Of a stretch of DNA of 64,000 bases, positions 12,986-24,100 are shown piece by piece. The stretch spans positions 47,143,001 through 47,207,000 of the forward strand of contig NC_092524.1 of assembly GCF_037038585.1 (NCBI RefSeq), written 5' to 3'. Position 1 is the stretch's first letter, and every line of letters starts with the position of its first letter. Both the position numbers and the translations under genes were made by a program. The notes below the pieces were generated by a model that saw only the letters and a program-made list of their open reading frames with translations, was not told where the DNA came from and did no database searches. This stretch comes from Patagioenas fasciata. Its lineage: Eukaryota > Chordata > Aves > Columbiformes > Columbidae.

Positions 12986-13880
12986 GCACGGAACGTTCTT
13001 GTGCTCACAGACAGGAAACAGTGAGGGTGCACTTGAGAACTCACCTTGTTTTTTCTGATCTCTAACTGCTGTTATACAGATAATAAAAGGAAACATTTAA
13101 CAATAACCATGAGAATTACTGACACTTACAGACACCTTTAATCTTTGAGATTCCAAAGCAAACAATGGGTTATTCTGAAGCGGGTTTGCCCTTTGAATCT
13201 AGCAGAAGCTCCCAAGAAGGCAGAAATGGGCTTTGTTGTACTTTTTAAAATGTTGTAATGCATGTTTTTTTGTGAGCTAGATCAGCTCCGTAGGCTGAGT
13301 CAGAAGAAAATTCTGCTTGCACAGTATTATTTTTCGTGCACTCTATGGAAACTCGCTAACACCGTTTCAGCTTTAGCCTCCTACAGCTCCTTCTGCTTTC
13401 CTAGACCAGAAATACAGCAGTTGTATTTAAGCCCTGTGCAGGAGCTCAGAGGGGTAAGTCTTACCCACAGATATGTACATTTGAATCATGTTGCTTACTA
13501 TCAGTTTATTGTCACCTGGGGCATCATGCAAGCAACACCGCACAAGCTCAGGCTAAGAGATCAAGAAAACTTCTACATGTTATTGGAAGTGCAGAGAAGA
13601 GCTTTAAGGAAGCAGAAAATAATAATGTTGGATTTTGGCCAAGACAGTAAGAATTAGTACTCTGACTTCCAACAGCATACAATGGGACCTACTGTAACTA
13701 CAACTATGGCCAGTTGTCTGCCAGGTTGTTTGGTTTACATGTATTTGACAGTTTTGCAGGTTGGTCTCCTTTGAATCTACTTTAATTCTTAATATATTTA
13801 AACAAAACAAACAAACAGAAGAAAACCAAAAAAAAAAAAAAGGAGTAATTTCTGAGTTTGTACAGCTCCTGCTGGCAAAT
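12986..13880. other. Intergenic, no gene recognised
   Basis: It contains only short frames (up to 131 codons, 13262-13657 on plus) without recognisable domains. An A-rich run at about 13829-13842 precedes the LTR by roughly 40 bp. Confidence 0.4.
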
Positions 13881-14617
13881 TGTGCTGGTTTAACCTAAAA
13901 TGAGTTCGTTTTCTTCATGCAGTTAGAAACCTTTCTTTCTCATAGCTAGCACGGTCATTATCTGGACTTAGTTCGAGAACAAGAGAGAACACCCCAGGAC
14001 AGAGTTAATGTTTTTAATTGCTCTGGTCTGAGAGCCAAGGACATTCTGAGCCCTCTGCCCACAGGTGTGAGGCATCAAGGAATGGGGGCATGGATGGGGC
14101 AGACCTTGACTGACATCCAGACTGATCAGTAAGAGTATTCCATCCCATTAGTGTCATGCTTCATATTTAAGGAGAGTCAGAATCTTCTGGTCTCTCTCTC
14201 ATGTTCTCTTTTCTTTGCTGTCTTTGTTGGAGCTAGGGAAGTTCTGTTTGGGATGCTTAATTTGGCCTTTTGCCATCCTGCAGTTTTGCAGAGGCCTCTG
14301 AGCCTTTCTGCCTTATTCCTCTTTTCTCTCTCTGGGATCAGCTGTTGGCACCAGGTGCTGCTTCCTGGGACTGGTTGCTTGGTGTGGATGGAATTTGTGA
14401 AGAATTGCATTGAATATCTTTTGTTTTATATTCTATTTCTATTTTATATATGTAATTACTACTAGTGTATTAGCATTTTTAAAATTTTATTAAACTGTGT
14501 TTGTCTCAATCCAAGTTTCTCCCTTCCCTTTTGATTCTCTCCCCAATTGGGGGGGTGGGGAGGGGTTAAATGAGCGGCTGTCGTGGTTATATTGCTAGCT
14601 GGGGTTAAACCACAACA
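13881..14617 (+). mobile_element. Solo LTR of an endogenous retrovirus (ERVL-like)
   Basis: The element begins TGTGCTGGTTTAACC and ends GGGTTAAACCACAACA, a TG...CA pair of imperfect inverted termini. Flanks CAAAT (13876-13880) and CAAAG (14618-14622) look like a 5-bp target duplication with one change, which suits class III (ERVL-type) insertion. A TATA-like TATTTAA lies at 14164-14170 and a polyadenylation signal ATTAAA at 14489-14494. A G-rich run (14549-14565) follows. There is no internal gag, pol or env, so this is a solo LTR left by recombination. Orientation follows the polyadenylation signal. Confidence 0.85.
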
Positions 14618-15777
14618 CAAAGCTACACAGAGCTCACAGAACAGTAGGAAGGGAACTTTCCAGAATATGGATGTCTCTTTTTTCAGCCAAACCAACACTT
14701 GCTTCTCATATAATGACAAGCAGTCAGTGGCAGGCTGTCTCTGTGCCACAGCTGGCCAGGAGTCCTAGCAGTGCAGGTCCTACTTCCAAGTTTACTCCAT
14801 CATCCCTTCAGCTCCTGCACTTATATATAGGAGAAGCAGTTATAATGGCCTTATGCTGCGCCTCTATTTGAGTCAGTCTTTCAGTGCCAATTCTTGTGCA
14901 TTAGCAGACCTTGCATACTGAAGGAACAAGAGCCAAACCTGTCTCAGTTTCTAGTTTGTTGACTCAGGAAGTTTATGCAATGCGGGAAGTTATGGTTTCC
15001 CAAGTCCTTTCCATAAACAGTGGCTTTGGTGAGCACTTTCCTCCTCTATGACCAATCAAATCAAGGGGAGTTAGCATATAAATAATTTCATGTCTGTATT
15101 TAAATGTTTTGCTGAATCTGCGCCTAAGTAAAGATGTATTTAAAGGTAAAAAGTTTCCTAAAATTACAGATTCAGAATCTTCGTGCATATCTTAGAAAAT
15201 TAAGAACTAATTACATTTTTCTAATAGCTTCATTAACATTCTACATTAATGCCTTCCTTTTCCTACCTGAATGTAGAATATTTAAGGCTTATAAAATGTA
15301 TGCTTTTAATATTAAGATTTTGGTTTGCTATAATTTTTGATTTTGTATTTTTTGCCATACAAATGCATGTGGCTTTCAGTTTTATGCATTAAAGGTGACC
15401 AGTTTTGGCTACGATAAAAGTGGACCTGCTTTAGAAGACTTACCTTTACCAGCAGAAAATCTCTAGCTTGAGACAGGGGAGAAATAGGAATGTCACCTGC
15501 TCTGTCAGCCAGGATTACATCCTAAAACCTTAGCATCTGTTCTTTTTGCCTGATTCACACAAATTCTTACTACTACATCTTACTACGGCATTAAAGATTT
15601 TGAGTAATTAGATGTTGAACACAACTCAGTTTGTTCCTGATAAGCTAACACGCACAGACACACATATGAAGTAATATATTCTCAACACTTGTAATTATGA
15701 ATCTTTATCGTACTATGCTTCACGTTCAAAAAAGCAGTAGAAATATACAGCATGCGGATGCTATTTTAACTTATAAT
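14618..15777. other. Intergenic, AT-rich, no gene recognised
   Basis: No coding region or repeat family is identified. Confidence 0.4.
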
Positions 15778-17660
15778 TTATTTTTCTCTGCTTCCATTGC
15801 CAGTAAGTACATTGGGAAAACACATTCTAATTACACCTTTGGCAGGTACAACAGAGTGCATTTTATATACCTGGGTCACGTGACATGAGTTGCGCGTACT
15901 ATTCCAATCTGAGAACCTACTGAGGAGGCAGGTTGTGCCCATGCTCCCTGAGCATACACTCAGTGAGCAAGTAAGAACAAACCGCACAAGAGCTGCCCTC
16001 TGGTTCTGCCTCCCAGTAACACAAATCCCTGCAGTATGTGTTCCAGTTCGACTCACTGGCCTCAAACACAGCCTGTGACCATATAAACAGAGCTTCAGCC
16101 AGACACTGTCCATCAGCTTCTGCTTCGCAACTTTGACACATACACGTGGATGCCTTCTGCTGCAGCTTCTGCAGCTGCTGTAGGTTTGGATGTGATCAGA
16201 CTTTGAAGAACTAACTTGGACACAATGGGATGGGACACAGTGCTTCTCAATGACCAGGAGAGAGTTTGGGGCTGCAGGCTTCTCTCTCACTCTAGACAAA
16301 GGGAGACTATTCTGTTTAGAACAGAACACCTCTGCCACTTATCACCTAGACTTATTCCTGCAGTAGAGCCTACCAAACACAGATCTCTTCCTCAGCATAT
16401 AGAGGGAGAGGGAGATGAGCATGCACTGGGAGGACTGCTTCATATTCTACAGAGGGACAATGGACAGTGACTCCAACCACTTCAGGATAAGGAGTCATTC
16501 TGTGCAAATAATTGAAGCCTGTCCAGCAGCATGAAGGGCTTAATCCTTGTGTTCATAAGCACTGCAATCTGCCTGCAAAGCCTGGACATTCCTGACTCCT
16601 GCAACCATTCCTGCAGTGATAGAAAAGTTCATGGTCAGGTGGCCAGCTCAAATGTGCTCAAGTCCACCATCCCCAAATGGTGTGGACCACTGTTGCCCTG
16701 AGATCTTAAGGCGGTTTCCCAGAAAGTATGCTCAAATAGAGAGAACATGGCCAAGAGATTAGCTATTTGTGCCTGGCACAGGTGTCTTTGACAAAGTTAC
16801 TCAGAAGAGATTTCACTTCCTGGCCTACAGGGCCTTGCTGAGTACAAGGAAGAATACAAGGACATCATGACAGAGTGTACCTACTGAACATACATTTCCT
16901 GTATTTTCTGGATTAGGATACTGATTGCATTTTGATCAGTGCTGCCTGTCTTGTGCTCTCCTGGTCATGCTGTCCTATCAGACAGGAAGGCAAACAAGAG
17001 CATTTCATCAAGCACTGAACTCCTGATGGGCAAAGGATAAATGAGCTGTCGATCAACTCATCAAGGCTACCATGTCCTCCAAAGCTTTTACTGGGACCCA
17101 TGAGAGCCTTTCCTTCCAGAACGGATGCTGCAAACAGCCCTTCATAGCAGCTTCTCAAAAGCTGACACCAGCGTAGGCAGTGAGATCGACTTCTTGAGGA
17201 GGAGACGAGTCTGTGGAAGCCATCAGAGTTTATTCTGCAGCAGAACCCACAGCATGCTCACAAGGGGCAAGCACGTGGGTAAACAGCAATTACCAGTGGC
17301 CATTTCTCTTTCCTGTCTCTCTCAGCCACTCTTTTCTGCCCTCTTCCCTCATGACCTGACCCTTCAGCCCCTTATGACTGATGTCTCATTCCCCAGGAAT
17401 GTCCATGGGCTTAAGCCCCTAAAAGGAAGCCAAAGGCTAGTTAGTATGATTTTCCAGTCATTGGGCTATGTGGATTTGGTACAAGCTCCCTCCTACTCTG
17501 CCAGAAAAGCTTCTCTCCTGTGAATACAGAGCCCCTCTGGGGGCACACCATTCCCTTAGGCCTGTCCCCAGTGCTCATTGCACATCCTCTTTCCACACTG
17601 CGCATTCCAGACCAGGGTTTCTCCCTCTACACAGGATGCCCACTTCAGCATGCATATGAA
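15778..17660. other. ORF-richer segment of unknown origin
   Basis: This 1.9-kb block is somewhat richer in GC and in open frames on both strands than its surroundings. On minus, 15778-16338 gives 186 codons; on plus, 17125-17523 gives 132. I recognise no domain in any frame, and no single frame continues across the block. It could be a decayed retrocopy, part of an unrecognised repeat, or chance. A palindromic GTCACGTGAC (E-box/CLEAR type) lies at 15875-15884. Confidence 0.3.
15875..15884 (+). promoter_or_regulatory. GTCACGTGAC palindromic E-box
   Basis: This perfect 10-bp palindrome with a CACGTG core is the type bound by USF, TFEB/MITF and, more loosely, CLOCK-BMAL1 factors. It lies about 36 kb upstream of the CIPC promoter with no nearby gene. 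Function is unknown. Confidence 0.25.
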
Positions 17661-20370
17661 GGCCTAGGAAGGTGAGGGGAACAAAACATGAAGAAAGTGC
17701 CAGCAGTTAAAAATTCAGAAAAATATAAAAGGGCACATCGTTGTAGTGCACTATCCATTTTACAACTAGCTCACTATTTTTCAAAAAAGCCCAAACAAAG
17801 AAATAAATTATTTATTCTCAGCAAACAAAGCAACTGGGGGTATGGGCACTAATAAGAATACAGCAGGTTAGGGGGTCATGTAGAAAGATCTTAACATGAC
17901 GAAAAGGGACCTAAATACCTGTACATTTTGCCGACTCTTCACCCATCAATTTCTGCTTCTCACTGTCCACCAGCAAGATGCCAAGTTTCCTGGGAAGCAT
18001 CTGGACTAGCAAGGCCAAAATGCTTGTCAGGGTATCTCTGGGGACCTGGAGCATGATTAGGTCTAGCACAGGTTGGATCTGTACCATTTGCCTAAAAACC
18101 AAAGCAAGCTTTTCCTGCCCAAAGATCTATTTAGTTTCCCCTCTAGTAGAAAACGCATGCATAAATAAAGCATGCATGTAGGGCTGCATGGTATAGAGAT
18201 ACAGAGAAAATAGAACAGGACATCTCTACTTTTAGCATAGTCAGGTAAACTATGCTGTTACCTGGGTCAGGTAAACTATAAGGAAAGGTCTCAGGTAAAG
18301 CCCAGTACTTCTCAGTAATATCAATAAACGTCCAGATTTTCCTCTTCAAAATACTATTGCACTAACTGGCAGATCATCAATTTCAGATTGAAATAGTCCA
18401 GTGTTGATACAGTCAGAAAATCAATTATATTTCTAAATAGATTAGTGGCAATATTGGCTAACTGCATTAAATTAGAACTTTTGTTTTAAGACAACACAAG
18501 TTACGTATTTTGTTCAACGGTTGGAATTTTAAAAATCCTACCTAATATGGGTAATAATACTGTATACTGCAACAGAGATTCCAACTAGCTTTATACAGAA
18601 AAAAGGGGCTGCAGTTATATCTATTTTTAAAATTCAATTATTAAACTGTCTTTGAATTAATTGACAATAAAACACTTAATGATCAACAGCCCTACATGAA
18701 TGCTAGTAAATTACAGAAAACAAAAGCTGATGGGAATTGCAAGATAAAATTATTCCATTTTATATTTGGCATATGTGGGTTTGTTTCCAGCCAACTATCA
18801 AAATAAGTAAATTGTTTTGTTATGGGCCTATGTTTCATACCAAGGTCTTCACAACTTCATAGTTTATAGTGACTAAAAATGCTGAAAGAAGATGATCAAG
18901 ATAAATTTTTGTGTTTTGAATGCCCTTGCTAATAAAATCTATGATACTGCATCCAAAAGCCCTTTACAACGTTATTTTTAAACAACTAGGATATTTAGTT
19001 TGTTTATTGATTTTCCTAAATATTGGCAGTGAAACAAATCTGATCCGTGTCAGGGTTGCTTTTAATCAGTTGTGCCGAGTCCCATATATCTACATGTATT
19101 TCCCCTATTAAGGTTTCAGATCTTACTGGGAAAGTTTTTACTTTGTCAAGAGCTGGTACAACAGACTGATAGTTACCTAACACTTGACATGGTCATGGTT
19201 TAGTTGCTTGTAACTGCCAAACTTAAACAATTTGAATTTAAATTTTATGTTCTGCCTGCCTCAGGCTGATACTTTGTACAATGTCAGCATAGACATCTCT
19301 CTATTTTCTCATTAACAACTGATAGAAATATCTACTGTGTTGTCAATGATAAAAAATCCTGCTCTTGTTTTCAGAAGGTTTGGTGCTTCAAAACCACAAA
19401 CGAAATTCTAGGGCAGCCTTGGTAGAGAGAAACTTTTCTTTCTTCCCTAGGTAATTCATGCTGATAAGGTGGAAAACAACCTGTCATAATAAGGTCTACA
19501 ATGGCTAGCTGTGTGCACTCAGTACATATGAGAGGCTACTAAGTAAATTTGTTGATTATTCCATCCATACTGAGCACATTCTACTGCAGGCTGAGCTGAG
19601 CTGACATGGAGTTTCTTTCCAAATACAGGAGACAGACAAACTGAAGAGAGTTCGAGCAGAGGGTCTGTACCCATTAGCGCACATACAGTACTAGGACAAG
19701 GCTTCCTGAGTCCCATCGTTCTTCTACTGTCAGCAAATAGCCATGAAATCCTTTGCAAAGTGTTTGTCTCATTTTGCCTTGAGAAGCTGGTTCATATAAA
19801 GGATAGCTGCCTGTTGTTAAGGTCAGTTAGCTCAAATGGTAGAGGTCTGTACAAGCATATCTACGTTCCATTTCTAGTAATGGTCCATGTGAGGCTTAAT
19901 CTGTTTCCACATGATGGAATCTACACAGAAAATTACACATAAAGAGATTATATTAAAAGAATATTATGGCTGCAAAGTGAAACACTCCAAAATTTAAAAT
20001 GCTAAAATTCACATTGCCGTGAAATCTTAATTCATTCTTTTCTTGTTGTTCACATACAGCACAACATGAGCAACACGGTTAAACTTGTGGGTACAAGCAG
20101 GTCCCAGGAAATCAGCTGCATTACCCTGTACTTAGTAGAGGACACATACTTCATTGTTGTGCTGAAAAAGACTCTGCAGCCTAAAAATGAGGGCAATGAC
20201 ATTGATGTTCTATCAGTCATTCATATACCATGTAAATATCTTGAAAAATAAAGCCTAGTTTCATGAGTGATGCAGATATCATCATTGAAGATGCTTCATG
20301 ATGGGTGAATTTAGGCCTCTTGTCTGTGCTTATCTCAAAGAGACAGAAAATGACTGCATGTTTCTAGGAG
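17661..20370. other. Intergenic, AT-rich, no gene recognised
   Basis: There is no coding region. The only repeat-like item is a possible tRNA-derived fragment at 19815-19870. A pair of GCATGCAT direct repeats lies at about 18155-18178. Confidence 0.4.
19815..19870 (+). repeat. Possible tRNA-derived SINE head fragment
   Basis: TTAGCTCAAATGGTAGAGG (from 19827) resembles a tRNA D-arm/A-box, and GTAGAGGTCTGTAC continues it. The expected B-box is too decayed to see. It shares this core with 47955-48016. It is not a functional tRNA: no cloverleaf can be drawn. Confidence 0.3.
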
Positions 20371-21194
20371 TGTGTGACTGGTACCGCCTGTTTCCGACCC
20401 CTGATAATGTGTTTAGTATAACTAATGCCATTTTATGAGGCAAAGCCACCCTCTTGTGACAGAGCGAGTCACGTATGCATTCTCTTTCGACTCATTATCA
20501 GTCCCTGAAGGTCCCGTGAACCAATCAGACACACCAAACAGAAGTCTTCTTCCCCTCTCTGCTGGCCTCAAGGTTCCTGGGTGCCAGGCCAATCACTCCC
20601 TGCCTTACCGGCCTTGAAGGTTGCAGGCACCCAGCCAGCCAGGTGGTGTTGATGGCCCCATCACAGAACAGCACACAGAGCACTGTCTGTAAAATCAGTT
20701 ACAAGTCTTAAGTGGGAAATTTGGACCAGAGCTGCATAGTGAGACCTGTGACCTTCCAATGGCCAGGGATGCCTCCACCATTATCTGCTTCCTCTGAGGA
20801 CTGACTGACTCGTAGTCAATTTTTGAGTCTAGATTATGATTGTTATATTGATATAGCAAACCACATATTAAGATCTGATCTGATCTGCAGAGGGTCTAGG
20901 TGATTAGAAACCATAAGTTAAGGTAGTGTCTCGGTGATTAGAAATCATAAATTGTATTATAAATACTGTATTACACTACTTATAAATTGTATCGCATTGA
21001 TTCTCCTTGTAGAAATCCTGTGCAGTTCTAATAATAAATTCTGTGCTATGCTAATAATTATATCCTGTTAAGAAAATAAAGCTTTAATTGTAACTACAAC
21101 TTAATGCTGTCATTATTCTGTCAAGGATCCCTAAAAGAACCTTTCTGTCCCCTTAGTGTCAGGTCACAGAGTGTTTTGGTCCCACTACATTACA
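20371..21194 (+). mobile_element. Solo LTR-like element (avian ERV)
   Basis: The segment begins near TGTGTGACTGGTACCGCC. It contains CCAAT boxes, tandem copies of a GTGATTAGAAAYCATAA unit, AATAAA at 21075-21080, and a closing part (AAAGAACCTTTCTGTCCCCT, then GTTTTGGTCCCACTACATTACA) that I associate with avian ERV LTRs. No coding interior is present. The exact ends and the target duplication could not be settled, so the edges are approximate. Confidence 0.65.
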
Positions 21195-24100
21195 ATTATT
21201 GCGCTATGTAAATAATAAGCTCCATCCTGAAACAGAAAGTGGACTGTGAAAGAAACTGAAATTGACAATAGAAAAAAAATGCAGACGCTAGATTAAACAC
21301 ACAGAGCAGCTTAAACCCAGGAAATTCCAGCTCTGACTTGTAGTGATGGGCTTCATTTCCACCATTCTTGGTGTCACTTCTCCTTGATGGAATTATAGCT
21401 TTCACTTACAGTGGCGATTATTGATTTTACATAAGTCTGCATACAAATAATTAAACTGATAATTATGGATTATGTATGATTGATGAACAGTAAAGCCCAG
21501 CACCACCTGAACCTTGGAAATGTTCCTCTTTAGTGATGCCACAATTGATCTAGAATTGGTCATCTGAAGTTTGACTCCATCATTTCTTTCATGTTGTTTT
21601 CAACTTACTCATGATTGAAGAGAAGTAGCTGTTCATTGAATATCCCAGTAAACTTCACAATAATAAAATCCTGGGTTCTGCTTCTAATAAAAGGGGCACA
21701 TAAACTACTAATAAAAATGTATGTACTGTAACAGCTCATTTTAGTTGCCTGACCCTCAAAGAAGATTAAGCACCTTCACTTTCTATGCTGTGCCAGGAGA
21801 AAATTAAATATCCTAATAAGACAATTGAAAACGATGAGTGGTGAGCTGCACAAAGATGCATAAAGGGAGAGAAATGTGAAATGCTGTTGAACCCAGGAAT
21901 CCCATCTTCAAGGTGAGAACTCTGAGTACCAGACTAGCAGAGTCATGCCCCTTCTTGTCTGTCATTCTTCTGGAACCATGTATCTTGGGCTCCTTTCAGC
22001 ATGAAGGCACAGAGCCAGCAGGAAGAAAAACGCTGCCTCTACCTCCTACCAGTCTGCCAACTGTTAGGGCAGGCTCCTAGGGAAGAAGAAGATGGCATAA
22101 TTGAACCTCCTTAAGCAAACTAAACTGAGGACCCCAAGGTCCAATTTCATTGGTAAGTTCCCTCACCACTGGCTTAGAAGGAAAGGCAAGAGCTCTAGCA
22201 CAAGGTAAGGTAACCACCATATAAAAAGTGACCTCTATAATCTCATTTTTAAAAGAAATAAATTATGATTCCTTATGCAATTTTCAGTCCTAAAACTACT
22301 GTGTAGTATAACCATCCACTGTTAAACAGCTACTCAGAAGTGGCAGTATTTTGGCCATGAACAAGCAGCCACCTGGCATATCTATTAATATAACTGGAAA
22401 AAGAAAAAGGGAGAGGACCTGACTATCTGTGAAACATTTTTCTATTCTTCAGGATGAATGACAACAGTCAAAGACAGTATTTTTCCCAATGGTTTCATGT
22501 CTTGATAAAACAAAACCGATAAATCATCATAATATCTCACATTTCCCTTCCTTGTCCTTTCCCCTATGAGCAAGTGCACATATTTACAATGGACTTAGCT
22601 TTACAGTCTTGATAGGGAACCATCTGCCCAAGCAGAAAACAAGAAAATTAGCAGCAAAGTGAATTGTTATTTAATGCTATGATGCTGTTCATATTAAAGC
22701 CACAGCTCTTCCTTAAAAAGTCCAGAAGTAATAAATTCAAAAGGTAATTAGTATTTGATGTTCGGCTTCTTCCCTTGTGACCATCTTTAGCAGATACTTG
22801 CCTTTAAACTTACTGAGGGAATGACTGGCTACTAATACAGAGGCAGATATATTATCTTGGGTGATATTTCCCAATACTTTATACAGAGATGTCTATATAT
22901 TTTAACTTGAAAAGACAGTAGTTTTTTTCTTTCACTATTTTTTTTTCCATTTCCCTTGCACTCTCTTTCCTTGAGCCATAATAATCAGAGTAGTGGATTG
23001 AGAGCTGTCGCATAGAGACAGCCTCCCACAGTACCTGCCCTGCATACTAATTAAGTGCTTCCAGTCTGCAGGCTGGGACATGGATTCAGTCTTTCAAGTC
23101 AGCCCAAGGCTGCGAATGAAAATGAAAAGCTATAAACCTCACTCAGCAGAATGGAAAGCATAAGGTTGCTGGGATATTGTATTGTGCAAGTTACATTCAT
23201 GAATACAGTGAAAAGGACTAAAAGAATCTGCTGCGATAAAAAATGCAATAGATCAGGGGGATTTCTTAGGAGAGCTGGGTATGGATCTGAATTCCAGCTA
23301 CTGATTTGCTTTCATGTCATCTGCAATATTTGCCATCTCATTGTTCACCGCCTTTTCATAGATAACTGCTCAATATATTACACGCAATAGTAGTAGTTAG
23401 TACTATACCTTGCAGCACCCCACTATTAACCTTTTGTGATGTGGAAAATCTGACAGTTCTGCCTTCTAATCAGTACCTGATTCATAAAAGTATTACCTCA
23501 TATCTGTGACTTTAATAACTTTAATAGCTTTGTCTGAAGCTTTGCCTGAGATTAATGATTAGTGAAGGTACCCCTTTTCTCTACAGTACCCCTTAATAAT
23601 CTGAACCAAAAGAAAGCTGATGGGCAGACTGACATCAGGCAGCTGGGACTTTCCTGTGAGATTTCTGTGCAAAAAAGCTCAGACTAGGGGAAGTTAAGGC
23701 TGATGTTTGGGATAAGCAGAGAATGCACCTGTGGAGAGGTAAGGCACTGCTGGCAAATGCTGTACTACTTTGTTGTCTAAGAGCAAGTTTGGTTTATTGT
23801 TCAGAACCTGAGAAGAGAGAGTGAGAGATCTTGATTATTTATGTTTCATTTCAATTGTATCTGTCTCTTCCTCCTGCAGAAGAAGCTCTAGCTGCTCTGA
23901 TTTGCAAGCAGAAGCAGCTTGGGATTCAAGGATTCTCTTGAAGAAAAAGCCTTTTTTTTTTCTTTCTAGCAAGGCATGTGGAAGAGCTCTTTTAAAGCGC
24001 ATGTTTACCATAGATCTAGAAGAAATAACTCTCTTTTGATGAGCTGTTGACAAACTAGAGCTAGGGCAGAACCTTCCTCCCACCTTTGCTGCAAAGATGC

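Noticed and set aside
13881..14617. Full endogenous retrovirus with coding genes
   Set aside because: Only one LTR with its flanking duplication is present; no internal sequence lies between paired LTRs. The same holds for the elements at 20.4 and 28.4 kb.
15778..16338. 186-codon minus-strand frame as a gene
   Set aside because: It is Cys/Ser/Arg-rich without a known domain, and the opposite strand is also partly open. It is recorded only as part of an unexplained block.
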